Origin: JADCRZ01 sp037718865
GTDB taxonomy: Bacteria; Bacteroidota; Bacteroidia; Chitinophagales; Chitinophagaceae
Assembly: GCA_037718865.1 (NCBI GenBank)
Contig: JBBJMP010000026.1
Location: 14,367 to 78,366 of the forward strand
Direction of reading: 5' to 3'
DNA length: 64,000 nucleotides
The notes under the pieces are model-generated. The model searched no databases. It saw nothing but the letters and a program-made list of their open reading frames with translations, and had not been told where the DNA came from. Positions within the stretch are counted from its first letter, which is position 1. Every line of letters begins with the position of its first letter. Below, in pieces: positions 18,234 through 29,163 of this stretch. The position numbers and the translations under genes are program-made.

Positions 18234-18431
18234 TTTTTCTTTTTTATAACCAAGAACTCTTTATAAAGCAAAAGGTGTGTCACGTAAAGCTTAAGTTGCC
18301 TTTTTCAGGCTCTCGCCGTGTCTTACGTTGGATTTTGTGATTAGACATGGACACGTCGTCAACCTGAAATCCTTGCCCAGAGTTGTCACTGGCAGTATAA
18401 ATTAATGCAAGTTGCTTTATGTCACAAGCTC

Positions 18432-20171
18432 TCACATAACCTTCTTGAACTTGGCCGTTCCGAAAAGTACCAGAGTTATTGCATTCTTGTCTTTGGTATC
18501 GAAAACCAATGAAGCTCCATCATCCGGATTAACAAACTCACCTTCCCCAACCGGAAGTACTTTATATCTGTAGCCCCTGTCATTGCCATACAATATGCCT
18601 TCCGCCACATCAAATTTGATCTTCCATTCTTTATTATTAGCGTTCAGGTATTCACCTTCCAAAAGTTTCAAGTATTCAATAGGAACTTTTTTGATCAGGT
18701 CATCTGTTTTTATGCCATTGCCTTTTAATATTTTTATAGCGGTTTCGTTACCCGGATTTAATTTTACAGATTTCTTATAACTTTCGATAGCCTCTGTTTT
18801 GTTGCCAAGTGCCATGAGTGCTTCCCCATAGCTATCAAAAACATTTGCTGATTTAGGAAACGCTTGTGTATTGAGTTTAAAAATTGCGGCTGCTTCTTTC
18901 ACTTTCCCCGATTGCAGGAATTGGTACCCTGTTCCGTTCATTTCGTTTTCATTGAGGTAGTACCCGGTGGAATCTTTGATTCCATTATAATATACAAGCG
19001 CAGCCGGAATCCCCTCTTTCTCTATCCTGTCTGCCAATGAATAAGCAACAGATCTTTTAGGAAGGTTGTAGGATTTATCATAAAGAATTGCAGCAATGGC
19101 ATTCGTCATTTCATTGAGAGGAGTTCCTCCTGTGTTATTCAATAACACTATGAATGATTTATCCGATGGGATTCGAGTGAGCTGTGTGTTAAAACCGTCT
19201 ATCCCGCCTCCATGGCCGATTGTTTCTATTCGCTCTGCTGCGTTACCTAAGGGTATTTCACCAATGCCCCAACCATAACCATAATAACTCCCGCCTGACG
19301 GAATATGTTTGGTAAATAACAGCTCCATATTTTCCTTCCGCCGCAGTTGATTGCCATACAATGCCTGATCCCAGAGATACAGATCTTCTACTGTTGAATA
19401 CAATGCTCCCGCAGCGTATGGGACTGACATGTCAATAAAATTTGCATTTACATAACTCCTTCCATTCTTTTCATAGCCACGAGCCCTGTTCTTCAACAAA
19501 GGTCCATGATGATCATATCCGGTATTATTCATCTTGAGCGGAGTAAAAATGTTCTCTTGCAATACCTGCTCGTAAGATTTACCTGTTACTTTCTCAATGA
19601 TGTAACCCAATAGTATATAGCCTGAATTGCTGATGCAAAGTTTTTTCCGGGCTTGAATTGCAGCGTTGAGTCAGCGAACAGATTCACAAGCTGCACTGGA
19701 CTGTAAGAATTACGGCTGTTGTTCTTAAAGAACCCCGGAAACGAAGTATAATTCGGAATTCCGGAACTGTGTGTGAGCAGGTGATGAATGGTAATTACAT
19801 CTCCGTTTTTTTAGGATAATCAGGAAGATAGGTGGAAATGGGTACATCTAATTTCAATTTACCTTGTTCAACCAATTGCATGATCAACATGGAAGTAAAT
19901 GCTTAGTGATGGAACCTAACCTATGTTTAGTGTCAGGCTGATTTGGAATATTCCATTCCATATCAGCCAATCCAAACCCCTTTTTGTAAATAACTTTGCC
20001 TTTTTCAGCGACCAGAACAGATCCATTAAATTTTCCATATTCAGCATATGCACTTATTAGCTTATTGAGTTTATCGACTTTGGCTTGTCCATAAGAGGCA
20101 TTAAAGATGCCTGTTACCATGAAGACTCCAAGGAAAACAGTCTTAATAATTGTTCTTTTAGATTTACTCAT
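18432..20171 (-). pseudogene. Serine hydrolase (class C beta-lactamase/penicillin-binding fold), three frameshifts
   Basis: Start at ATG 20171 with signal peptide (VFLGVFMVTGIFNASYGQ), then DKLNKLISAYAEYGKFNGSV, VLVAEKGKVIYKKGFGLADM and the catalytic S-x-x-K as GSITK. A base is lost near 19901, another in the T-run 19806-19812, a third in the T-run 19641-19646. Following the shifts gives DYPKKNGDVITIHHLLTHSS and then SNSGYILLGYIIEKVTGKSY. The Y-x-N position reads I-S-N instead of Y-S-N, so the second catalytic residue also appears lost. The last open part carries HGGGIDGFN, TPR-like helices (ANVFDSYGEALMALGNKTEA) and a C-terminal lipocalin-like domain. Non-functional as read. Confidence 0.85.
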
Positions 20172-20314
20172 TATTTTAATTTTTGTTCTTGATAAGTGTT
20201 AGCTGCTGCTTATCACAGGGTCGCAGCTTTGCGCAAAGCTATTCGGCAGGCCCTGTGTGGACACTTTCCGTTTATTGGTAGATTTGGATATCACCCTGCA
20301 AGGACAGGAATTTT

Positions 20315-21331
20315 TCAACATCCTCCAGGTCTGGGTATGGCATAAATCACGTTGCCTGAAACAGATAAATTGAAGACTTTATTTTCAATAGAAGGAAGTA
20401 ACAGTTTCCATGTTTTACCCTTGTCTGATGATCGGAAAATGCCAGCAGGATGACCACAAAAGAAGTATTCACCAACCTTAACAATTGACGAAATGAAGAG
20501 GGTCGCCTCAAGGTCAGCATCAATGGGCTGCCAGTTTTTACCACCATCGTAGGATGTTCGCACTCTTCTGGTCATCGACTCTGTACTGCAAGTGATAGCA
20601 GCAAATCCACCTTCGATGCATTCTATAGCGATGCCAACACCACCCTCACTAATCACTAAATCCCAGTTTTCACCATCATCGGTCGACCGTATTATCCCGT
20701 CCTGGCTGGTCGCCATGAGTACACCGTTTGACTCTACCAATTTCATTACCCAGCCACCAGTACGGACTTGTTTCCAGGTTTTTCCACTGTTAGTGGATTT
20801 AAAAAGGCCTTTGTCGGAGCCGATGAAAACTGTGCCTTTGGCAGTTTCAAAAACGATGCGTACGTCTTTCTCTTGCAAATTCATGTACATGGGTGACCAT
20901 ACACTCGTTCCGTTTATTTTTTGTAAAAATTGGCCATCGTAGTTGTATGCAAATATCCCGGTCCTACCAGGGGTAATGCCGCTATGTTCGTCCGGGCAAA
21001 TCTCTTTTTTCCAAAACGGAGCTGTGGAATTTGGTTTACTGTGATATAGCCCATTTCCAGCACGTAAATAGAGCCCACTATCATTTGCAAAAAAACCATC
21101 TCTCTGGACACCCTCATCCCCCTGCAAATTTTCGGGCAGCCCTTCGCTAATGTCCTGCCATGTTTGTCCGCCATCAGAAGATTTAAAAACGATGTTTACA
21201 GCCCCCGACTTATTTCTATTTAGTTTTTGCTGACTATCCGTGATTGGAGATGACGCTAGAAATTCTAATGCCTCATTACAGACAAAGGGGAATTGAAAAA
21301 GGAGCAAAAAAGCAAGGTTATAGAGTTTCAT
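20315..21331 (-). CDS. Secreted BNR/Asp-box beta-propeller protein
   Basis: 338 residues with an N-terminal signal sequence (LAFLLLFQFPFVCNE). At least five Asp-box motifs occur at regular spacing: SSDGGQTW, STNSGKTW, STDDGENW, SYDGGKNW and SSDKGKTW. This fits YCF48-like/sialidase-fold propellers, which in Bacteroidota are mostly secreted binding or assembly proteins; no sialidase active-site set is evident. It has no T9SS sorting domain. It stands alone between two damaged genes on the same strand. The ending (AIPRPGGC) is abrupt but follows the last propeller strand. Function unknown. Confidence 0.75.
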   Translation of the reverse strand: MKLYNLAFLLLFQFPFVCNEALEFLASSPITDSQQKLNRNKSGAVNIVFKSSDGGQTWQDISEGLPENLQGDEGVQRDGFFANDSGLYLRAGNGLYHSKPNSTAPFWKKEICPDEHSGITPGRTGIFAYNYDGQFLQKINGTSVWSPMYMNLQEKDVRIVFETAKGTVFIGSDKGLFKSTNSGKTWKQVRTGGWVMKLVESNGVLMATSQDGIIRSTDDGENWDLVISEGGVGIAIECIEGGFAAITCSTESMTRRVRTSYDGGKNWQPIDADLEATLFISSIVKVGEYFFCGHPAGIFRSSDKGKTWKLLLPSIENKVFNLSVSGNVIYAIPRPGGC

Positions 21332-21610
21332 GACTATAATTGATTTGGTGAAACAATGTTGTAAAGCTATTGGTTGTCAATTATCTTGCAGCTTTTTAAT
21401 TGTAAAAAGCTGTAAAGAATATGTAAAAGGTTTGTACCCCCCACTCTGGCCTCATGGCCGTAGTCTCCATCTTTGTATTCACCCTACAGGTAATACAACT
21501 CTAAGTCACACTAAAAATCGTAAATCTAAAATGATTTGTAGTTGTGCATTGATTCGAACAAGGCTTCATAACTGGTTTTAGCCAATATAAACTACCCGGG
21601 TAGAGGGGTG

Positions 21611-21642
21611 GGCATCCCTGCCTGCCGTCAGGCAGGGATGCC
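21611..21642. repeat. 32-bp perfect stem-loop in a 336-bp spacer
   Basis: GGCATCCCTGCCTG, a CCGT loop and the exact complement. A strong hairpin of 14 bp without a T-run. Such CCTGCC/GGCAGG palindromes occur as dispersed repeats in related genomes, so it is probably REP-like; it also lies downstream of the VWA gene end (21668) and could protect that transcript. Apart from this, the spacer 21332-21667 shows no gene. Confidence 0.65.
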
Positions 21643-21738
21643 ATTCAGCTATGGTTTTGCCATTAAACTAACAACCTTCTTCCCACTTCAAATTCTTTGC
21701 ATTCCCCTGTTCCTTAATCGCTTTCATCATGGATGCAT

Positions 21739-22839
21739 CTAACATTTTATCTTTGCTGCTTTGGGGAGTATTTTATAGATATATTCCTGTCGTTTTTTAT
21801 TAAGGGATTGTATCTCGACCTGAATCTTTGTACGCTCTTCCGATTTCTGCTTGATGTATACCTTGCGCTGCTCTATGCTCATGGTGCGCATTTCTTTGGG
21901 AAGGTCGTCTGACTTGATTTCCGTAATTACTTTTTCATTGTCTTTTACGGCATCCACCAGATCCCAACTGGAGTTTTTATAGGCATGTGAACTCTTGCAA
22001 AAGCTGCGTTCCGCTATATTGGCCAATCCATAACTCGCTGCATTATTATCCTGCACAATTTGTTGTTCCTTCCTATACTCACCTGACGCTCCGTAATAAA
22101 CATAGGTCGCGTTAAGTTTATCGTTCAACGCAGCAATCTGATCATCGTATGGTGTTGGCACATACACAGTCTTGCTGTTTTGTTCGATGCTCATAAATGT
22201 TCCGCCTGTTAATTCCGCGCCACGCTTCCAGCTCAAAGTGATGTCGTCATTAAAATCACCGCAGTAAATGGTATTCACCACAACTCCCTTTTCCTTTGCC
22301 GCACCACAGGCTAGCTCGTACGATACACTTCCCTGCGTAAATGGCTCGTTGCCTGCAATGAAAATCATTTTCAAATCAGCATTGGAGGCAGACCACGCCA
22401 ATTGATTCAGGGAAGTTTTGATCACCTGCCCGCAAAATTCATTTCCACCATTGGTGCTTAGTGAAAACAGCTTCTCCGAAATAACATCAAGGTCTTCGGT
22501 TAAAGCACTCACCTGGCGGATATAGCCTTCATAAGACGAAAGCCCGTCATTGCCATATTCATACAGCGCAATCTTAATATTGGGCTGCTTGCCATCTCCG
22601 CTTTTGGCGGCGGCCACTTCATTTACAATTTTCCACAACTGCGATTTTGCCTGATCGATTAGACCATCCATACTATTGCTCGTATCAAGCAAAAGCGAGA
22701 TCATGATCGTTTGACCTTTTGCAGGAGCAACAGATTGATTGTCATCATTGAGTTCGTCTGTTGTAAAACTCATCAGGAGGAAAGCCACCAGGAATACAAG
22801 GGGTCTTGAAAGGATGCGGCAATGACGTAGTAGTTTCAT
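21739..22839 (-). CDS. Exported von Willebrand factor A domain protein, frameshifted near the C-terminus
   Basis: 366 residues with a signal sequence (PLVFLVAFLLMSFTTDE). The VWA domain begins at TIMISLLLDTSNSMDGLIDQ, where D-T-S-N-S is the MIDAS metal site; IKIALYEYGND and LKMIFIAGNEPFTQG are later VWA strands. A helical region rich in Lys/Glu follows (EQRKVYIKQKSEERTKIQVE). The open frame ends as KAAKIKC, but the neighbouring frame continues perfectly to 21668 as DKMLDASMMKAIKEQGNAKN then LKWEEGC. One base is therefore missing near 21751 and the intact protein would be about 24 residues longer. Role unknown; likely a periplasmic adhesion or assembly protein. Confidence 0.8.
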   Translation of the reverse strand: MKLLRHCRILSRPLVFLVAFLLMSFTTDELNDDNQSVAPAKGQTIMISLLLDTSNSMDGLIDQAKSQLWKIVNEVAAAKSGDGKQPNIKIALYEYGNDGLSSYEGYIRQVSALTEDLDVISEKLFSLSTNGGNEFCGQVIKTSLNQLAWSASNADLKMIFIAGNEPFTQGSVSYELACGAAKEKGVVVNTIYCGDFNDDITLSWKRGAELTGGTFMSIEQNSKTVYVPTPYDDQIAALNDKLNATYVYYGASGEYRKEQQIVQDNNAASYGLANIAERSFCKSSHAYKNSSWDLVDAVKDNEKVITEIKSDDLPKEMRTMSIEQRKVYIKQKSEERTKIQVEIQSLNKKRQEYIYKILPKAAKIKC

Positions 22840-23026
22840 AATAGTATGCGTTTGCTTTTGGTAAAGTTTACGCGAAAAAACAGGATACGAAACTTAAACT
22901 CCGTGAAGGCTTGAGCCCACTAAGGGAAGGCAGCCAGACACTGAGTGAACCGGTAGAATAGAACCCTTCATGCCTAAAATCATTAAATATTATTGTGTTA
23001 ACTTTCCGCAGAATAGAATTCAGACC

Positions 23027-24907
23027 ATGATCAAACGATTATTCCTGCTCGCTTTCCTTGCCTCGCTATTGGCAAGGCCGTGCCTTGGGCAGAAAGAGAA
23101 AGAGTCGTATAAGAAGAGTTTATCCAGTCGAACAAGCGCAGAACAATTGGTGAATGAAGCCGAAGCGCTGAAAGTAGCAAATCCGGATGCCGCCCTGGGC
23201 AAAGTTCAGCAGGCATTAGCGGTATGCGTGGCGCAAGGAGATGATTTCAATGAAGGCCGATCCTATATTTTGTTAGCCGAAGTAAACGAAGGTATTTTAG
23301 AATGGAAGCTGGCATACGAAAACTATCTGCGTGCAAAAGACAAGCTAGCGTCTGCCACGAAATCTCCTGAGTATGTCACAACCTTGAGAGGTCTGGGCAA
23401 TATGGGCTTAAAGCTACGAGACTACACATCTGCACTTCAATATTATCAAGACGCTTTGACCCTTCGGCTCAGCAGCGCGGAGCGAATGGAATTTACGATC
23501 GCGGTTTCGGAAGTGTATTATCAGATGAGGAGTTACGAGGAAGCGTTAAGTGTGTTGGATAACGCGTATCAATCGCGTAAGATTCAAAATCCTCAATTCG
23601 AAAACCAGTGCAAAAAAATAGATGTTCGCCTTAATGGATTGGACAAAAACCAGAACCTCTACAGCAATTCGCTAAACACGATTCGCAGTGGTAATAGCAT
23701 AAGTTCTCAGGAACAACAATCGGTTCAGCAAACCAAGGAGGAGATCGTAGATGTATTGCAACAGAATAAATTGTATGATGAAGAAATTCATTTGCGCAGG
23801 CAATCCATTGAATTCAACACCGAGTTAAATAACCTGGCAGAAGTCAGCAAAGATCGAGTGGCCATCAGTAAAAATCTCGATGCAAAGGGAGAAACGGAGG
23901 CTGCTATCAAGGAAGCTGAAGAGGCGGTGAGCATCGTCACGACCATCGACAATCCATTAACGGAAGCGAGCGCTTTTCTTTCCCTCGCCAACCTTTATGA
24001 AAAGAATGGTCAGACCAACAAAGCACTCAGTGCTTATAAAAAATACAGTGATGCAATAAGTCGCAAGGAAGCACAAAGGGAAAGCCGGTTAGTAAAAAAA
24101 TCCGAACTCATCCGAAAGCAAAAAGATATTGAAGAGTATACGAAAGATGTATCCATCGGACAGCAAACCGTCTTCCGGCAGCAACTTGTCATTTATGGAT
24201 TGCTTGCCATCATCCTCATTATTGGTGTTACTTCTTTTTTTATTTATAAGAATGCGCAAGCTAGCAAACTCGCTAATCGCCTGCTGGCGTTGAAGTCGTT
24301 ACGTGGGCAGATGAATCCACATTTTATTTTCAATGCTTTAAATTCGGTTAATCAATTTATCTCGCAACAAGATGAACGAACAGCCAATCGGTTTCTCTCC
24401 GAGTTTGCTTTGCTGATGAGACTTATTCTGGAAAATTCGCAGGAAGATTTTATTCCATTGCAAAAAGAACAGGAAATTCTTTCCTTATATCTGAAACTGG
24501 AGCACTATAGGTTCCGCGACAAATTTGACTATGAAATAAAGGTAGATGAAAATGTCAACCCTGAAGCGACTCAAATTCCACCCATGTTGATACAGCCCTA
24601 TATCGAGAATGCTGTGTGGCATGGACTTCGATATAAAAATGAAAAAGGAAAATTGCTTCTGCATTTTTACAGGCAAAATGGGAACCTTGTGGCTGAGATT
24701 ACTGACGATGGTGTTGGGCGACAGCGATCAGCAGAACTGAAAACAGAAAACCAAAAGAAACATAACTCCACAGGACTGAAAAACATTGAGGAGCGACTGG
24801 CTATTATTAATAAAGTGTATCAGTTGGATTATCGGGTGCACATTGAAGATCGGAAGGACAATGGTACACGAGTGAGTGTATACCTTCCGGTCACGAAACA
24901 AAGCTAA
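23027..24907 (+). CDS. TPR-containing LytS/YehU-type sensor histidine kinase
   Basis: About 626 residues from the ATG at 23027, chosen because MIKRLFLLAFLASLLARPCLG is a signal peptide; an upstream ATG at 22970 precedes non-signal sequence. A periplasmic TPR array follows (NEGRSYILLAEVNEGILEWK, YTSALQYYQDALTLRLS, NKALSAYKKYSDA), then one membrane helix (VIYGLLAIILIIGVTSFFIY). The kinase core of the His_kinase (PF06580) type is LRGQMNPHFIFNALNSVNQF, with the phospho-accepting His in NPHF, then an HATPase domain with N box QPYIENAVWHGL and DDGVGR. The stop is directly followed by the start of the response regulator gene, so the two form a pair. Confidence 0.93.
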   Translation: MIKRLFLLAFLASLLARPCLGQKEKESYKKSLSSRTSAEQLVNEAEALKVANPDAALGKVQQALAVCVAQGDDFNEGRSYILLAEVNEGILEWKLAYENYLRAKDKLASATKSPEYVTTLRGLGNMGLKLRDYTSALQYYQDALTLRLSSAERMEFTIAVSEVYYQMRSYEEALSVLDNAYQSRKIQNPQFENQCKKIDVRLNGLDKNQNLYSNSLNTIRSGNSISSQEQQSVQQTKEEIVDVLQQNKLYDEEIHLRRQSIEFNTELNNLAEVSKDRVAISKNLDAKGETEAAIKEAEEAVSIVTTIDNPLTEASAFLSLANLYEKNGQTNKALSAYKKYSDAISRKEAQRESRLVKKSELIRKQKDIEEYTKDVSIGQQTVFRQQLVIYGLLAIILIIGVTSFFIYKNAQASKLANRLLALKSLRGQMNPHFIFNALNSVNQFISQQDERTANRFLSEFALLMRLILENSQEDFIPLQKEQEILSLYLKLEHYRFRDKFDYEIKVDENVNPEATQIPPMLIQPYIENAVWHGLRYKNEKGKLLLHFYRQNGNLVAEITDDGVGRQRSAELKTENQKKHNSTGLKNIEERLAIINKVYQLDYRVHIEDRKDNGTRVSVYLPVTKQS

Positions 24908-25654
24908 ATGATGATGAAGGCCGTAATTATTGATGATGAAGAAGACAGTCGAAAAATTCTGGCGAACTATCTGGCAAAGTATTGTGCCGATATAGAAGTG
25001 TGTGGGTTTGGTGAATCCGTTGCCACTGGTAAGGAGGCAATACAGAAACATAATCCTGATGTTGTGTTCCTCGATATTGAAATGCCGTATGGAAATGGCT
25101 TCGATCTTCTCGACAGTATAAAAGAAATTACATTCGAAACTGTATTCGTCACTGCTTTTGATCATTATGCCATTCAAGCATTAAACCAGAGTGCTGCATA
25201 CTATTTGCTAAAACCCATTAGCATTGATGAAATCGTCAATGCCGTTAATAAGATTCGAACTGAGCGAAGTGAAGCAAACTATACGCACCATAGCAACGTA
25301 TTGCTTGATAACATCCGAACGCCTGTCAATCAAAAGATCATGTTACCAACAATGGAAGGGTTTGAGATTGTGACAATCAATACCATACTATACTGTGAGG
25401 CCGCTGATAACTTCACACGGTTTTATCTGGAGGGTGTGGCTAATCCGCTCCTCATTTGCAAAACACTAAAGTACTTTGAAGAAATTTTAAAGGAACATCG
25501 ATTTCTCAGAATCCATCGCTCCCATCTGATCAACCCTGACTATGTAATCCGCTATACCAAGGGCAAAGGAGGATCAGTTACCATGAAGAATAATAAAGAA
25601 CTCGAAATGTCTGCAGAAAAGAGGCACCAGTTTTTGGGAATGTTTGAGAAGTAA
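24908..25654 (+). CDS. LytTR-family response regulator
   Basis: 248 residues; the start codon touches the stop of the kinase gene, indicating translational coupling. The receiver domain is MKAVIIDDEEDSRKIL (acidic pocket), VVFLDIEMPYGNGFDLL (phospho-acceptor Asp in FLDIEMP), VFVTAFDHYAIQAL and YYLLKPIS (conserved Lys). The LytTR DNA-binding domain occupies the C-terminal roughly 100 residues: ILYCEAADNFTRFYL, EILKEHRFLRIHRSHLINPD, then YVIRYTKGKGGSV. It is the cognate partner of the TPR kinase. The pair looks intact, unlike most neighbours, and its target genes are not evident here. Confidence 0.95.
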   Translation: MMMKAVIIDDEEDSRKILANYLAKYCADIEVCGFGESVATGKEAIQKHNPDVVFLDIEMPYGNGFDLLDSIKEITFETVFVTAFDHYAIQALNQSAAYYLLKPISIDEIVNAVNKIRTERSEANYTHHSNVLLDNIRTPVNQKIMLPTMEGFEIVTINTILYCEAADNFTRFYLEGVANPLLICKTLKYFEEILKEHRFLRIHRSHLINPDYVIRYTKGKGGSVTMKNNKELEMSAEKRHQFLGMFEK

Positions 25655-25845
25655 TTTAACACATTAACAGTAACGGAAAACAGACTAAGTTTGGATTGAA
25701 CACAATGACGAAGTTAATATGCTGGTATTTTCTTTTCTGCTGGCACGATGGTTACGTTTAATAGTTCCGTATGCCGTATCACTGAAATATCCGTTACGCG
25801 TAATATATTTCGCTGAGTTAATTCTTTAAACAACTCATGTGTATT

Positions 25846-26499
25846 TTACGCCGTTGTTGGTATGTCCCATCGTAATTTTTCCCATTCGGCCTTTCCTATA
25901 GCTGTTAAATATTTCTCTTTGAAATAATGACTTTGTAATAATTTAGATACTCCTTCTTCCGCAAAGTTCAATGAATTAAAACCAACCTCTAATGGATATT
26001 CTTTAATTTCTGTCGTCGAATTTGAAATTATCATTTTACCTAAATCTTCTAAGCTTCCCCTAGTCAAGACAGCATTCCAGTAAGCCTGATTTTCAGGTAA
26101 TAAACTGTAATGTGCAGATAAGCCTGAAAGGAATTGCGATTGAATAATTTGAGGGTCTAATTCATCAGAAAATATCACGTGGAAATCTATTCTGTGCCAC
26201 GGATCACTTTTGCTTTGATTTCCGAATATTTTTAAACGTAACTCTATTACGGGGAATATTTTTTTTATTTTTGGTATCTTTCCTTCATCAAAATATTTTT
26301 TAATTATTTCATATCCATCTAAAAACAGATAGTCATTAATACCAAGCACGGTAAAGCAATCCGGCAGCTTGTTTAAATCATTAATATATTCTTCCCAAAT
26401 ATTGTCTTTGTGCTTTCCATAATGTTCAATTATTGAAGCAGGGGTGTGAACATGCAAATCCCATTTGCTCCAATATGACCCAATACTTTTTATATTCAT
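25846..26499 (-). pseudogene. TrlF-type PHP-domain defence protein, truncated to its N-terminus
   Basis: 217 residues. The start GSYWSKWDLHVHTPASIIEH contains the PHP metal motif H-x-H. It is followed by WEEYINDLNKLPDCFTVLGI, NDYLFLDGYEIIKKYFDEGK, FPVIELRLKIFG, IDFHVIFSDEL and YLTAIGKAEWEKLRWD. This order matches the N-terminal region of TrlF-like proteins, which join a PHP domain to a large AAA-type ATPase (about 900 residues) and occur in antiphage defence contexts. Here the protein stops right after the AxGKxEW motif and no ATPase sequence follows, so it is a remnant. Identification rests on remembered family motifs. Confidence 0.7.
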
Positions 26500-26736
26500 T
26501 GCAAAATTTTCTTTAAAGTAAATTTACTGATCAAAATGCTGAGTATATTTTTAAATATAGAAACCAATAAGATGTGACGTATGTTTTATTGGCCCACAGG
26601 CTGCCGGATAGAAGTGGAAAGCCCGCAGCTGAAGGTTTGTGTGGATGGTTTGTGGCGAGGACTTGTAACGTATATCCGGATCTGCTGCTGATATATATTC
26701 TTCAGCTGACAGCCCCAAAATATTTTTACTAAAATT

Positions 26737-28143
26737 TTACTTACTTGTATCAAGTTCCCAATCGTCTGTTCTGAAAGGTGCTACAGGCAATCCTTCTTTG
26801 CTGCATAAATTTCCAACGCCTGCATTGGTAAAAGAAAATTTTACGGCAACCGGTTGTGTAACCTCTTTGCTCCACACAATCAATCTATCGTTATTGATCT
26901 TTGCACTTGCAGGATAAAATTTTTTGTCTGCGCCAGCAATCAAAAGCGCCGTAATGTTTTTGCCTTTTGCCATTAGACCGGTTGGCACATTGTCAAATGA
27001 AATGATGGCTTTGTCTTTTCTGCACATCAATGCTTTTATACACCGGGCTTTTGTAAACGATGCCTTGTTTATGATACGTTTCAGCAAGCGCCCAGTTAGC
27101 AAGCCTGTAGCCCACATCGTGTTTGTTCTTTGGATGAATATCTGTTGTGTCATCTACAAGGTCTGTGGTAACAACCATTCGAACATTATCATGCATCATT
27201 GCTTTTGTTTGCTGCTCACGTATGATGCTGCCGTCAAAATTATCTCCGTAAGTAAAAGGCGCAATCTGCACATAATAAAAGGGAATGTTTTTGTTCCATG
27301 CCTTGCGCCAGCTGTCTATCATTGTTGTAAGCAGTTTGCCGTATGTGTAGGGTGCTGCGGTATTACCCTCTCCCTGGTACCAGATGGCGCCTGCAATAGA
27401 AAAATTGTAACAGGCGCAAGTATGCCATTGAATGTTGCGCCGGGGGTTTTGGGCCAACCATCGTGAGGGTGTAGTTTTTCTGCTGAGGCTTTTAATTCAT
27501 GGTCGTTGTTTATGAGATCGGCAGGCGTCCATACTTCGGCAGGGGTGCCACCCCAGTTTGCATTAATGAGACCAACAGGTACATTAAGGTTAGCGTTTAA
27601 TTTTTTGGCGAAGAAAAAACCAACGGCGCTGAAAGCCTTGAGTGTATTGGAATCGCAGAGTGTCCAGGATGCTTTACAATCATCCTGCGACGCTGGTGAA
27701 GTTGTTTTTGGAATATAAAAGAAGCGAATGTTTTTATTTGTTGCTGCAGTGGGCAATTCTGCTCTTACGTCGGGCAGGCCCCACTGTTCATTCATTTCCA
27801 TATTTGACTGGCCCGAACATATCCATACTTCGCCGACCAGGACATCATCAAGTGTTATAGTGTTCCACCCTTTGAAGGTAATAGTAAACGGTCCGCCTGC
27901 TGCAGGTGTTTCTACAAACAATTGCCAGTTGGCGTCTCTTGTTGTTTTCACAGAATCTGTTTTGTTGTTCCATGAAGTAGTGACGTAGATCATTTCTGCA
28001 GGAGCGGCCCAACCCCAAAGCATTACTTTACTTTGTTGTTGAAACACCATATTGCTTCCGAGAACTGCCGGCAACCTGATATTTACGTGAGAAACAAAAG
28101 CGATAAAAAAATTGAGAATAAAAAAGACACTTATTTTTTTCAT
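26737..28143 (-). pseudogene. Sialate O-acetylesterase (SGNH hydrolase), two frameshifts
   Basis: Starts at ATG 28143 with a signal peptide. RLPAVLGSNMVFQQQSKVML, GWAAPAE and the catalytic block WICSGQSNMEM (Gly-Gln-Ser nucleophile) mark the family; VGLINANWGGTPAEVWTP follows. A lost base near 27405 shifts the frame to SIAGAIWYQGEGNT and GYRLANWALAE, DTTDIHPKNKHDVG (Asp/His of the triad). An extra base in the T-run near 27016 shifts again into DKAIISFDNVPTGLMAKG and the end PVAPFRTDDWELD. The catalytic residues remain, so the gene decayed recently or the indels are sequencing errors. The enzyme removes O-acetyl groups from sialic acid or other sugars. Confidence 0.88.
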
Positions 28144-29163
28144 GTGAGCATTTTTGAATGCATTAAAAATACGAATGAAACAGTTTGCTTCCTGCGACTA
28201 TCAATTGGTGTTAGGAAACTATTTCTTCGATAATTTATCTTTCAAAGTCTTCATATCCTCACTTACTTTTAGATCTAAAATTTTGGCATAGTGCTGTGTA
28301 GTCCTAAGGTTTTTATGTCCTAACATTTTGGATACAGTTTCAATAGGTACTCCGTTGTTTAAAGTAACAGTTGTAGCAAAAGTGTGGCGTGCTATGTGGA
28401 ATGTAAGATTGATGGTAATGCCACATGCGTCAGCAATTTCTTTTAAGTATACGTTCATTTTCTGATTACTAAACACTGGTAATAATCTATCGTGGATAAC
28501 GCACTGTTCATGATCCTTATACTTGTTCATCAGCTCTTCGCAAAAGGAAGCAAAGGAATTCTAGAAGGCGAATCTGTCTTTTGCCTTTTGGTAAAAATCC
28601 ATTTCTCGCCATCAACGCCTACACCGATTTCTGAACGCTTTAGTTTCTCAACATCTACATAGGCGAGGCCGGTATAGCAGCTAAAAAGAAAAATGTCTTT
28701 CACGTAGTTCATTCGCTTTGCCGGAAATATCTTTGATTTCATTCTCTCTAATTCATGCTCCGTAAGAAAAGGTCTGTCTACCTGATGCATGCTTATTTTA
28801 AAGCCGATGAAAGGGTCTCGGTTGAGCCACCCGTTTTTGAGACAGATAAAAATGATTTTTTTGAAGTTCTTAAGATATTTCATCGTGGTGTTATGATTAC
28901 AATTCCTGACACTCTTAAACCAAAATTCATAACTGCTGATAAATTCATAATTAAGCTTACTTATTTCTATATCAGGCACTTTATATTTCCAATTAATAAA
29001 GCTACGCGTATGCCCGAGCGAAGTTGTATAACGCTTTAAGGTTGTGGGAGAATAATCTTTTCCTGTCAATTGACTGACTTCTTCATTATGTTGTTTAAAG
29101 ACTTCCAGCACCATATATTTTTGTTGAGGTACTCCGAACCATCGATCTTTAAAAGATTCATAC

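Noticed and set aside
21330..21581. Plus-strand frame of 83 codons and a short likeness to the end of the intron RT gene (CTTCATAAxTGGTTTTA)
   Set aside because: The frame has no signal, domain or ribosome site; the likeness covers only about 17 bases and is compatible with chance.
24908..25654. The two-component pair as controller of the broken neighbouring genes
   Set aside because: No shared promoter, motif or conserved order supports a link; nothing beyond proximity was seen.
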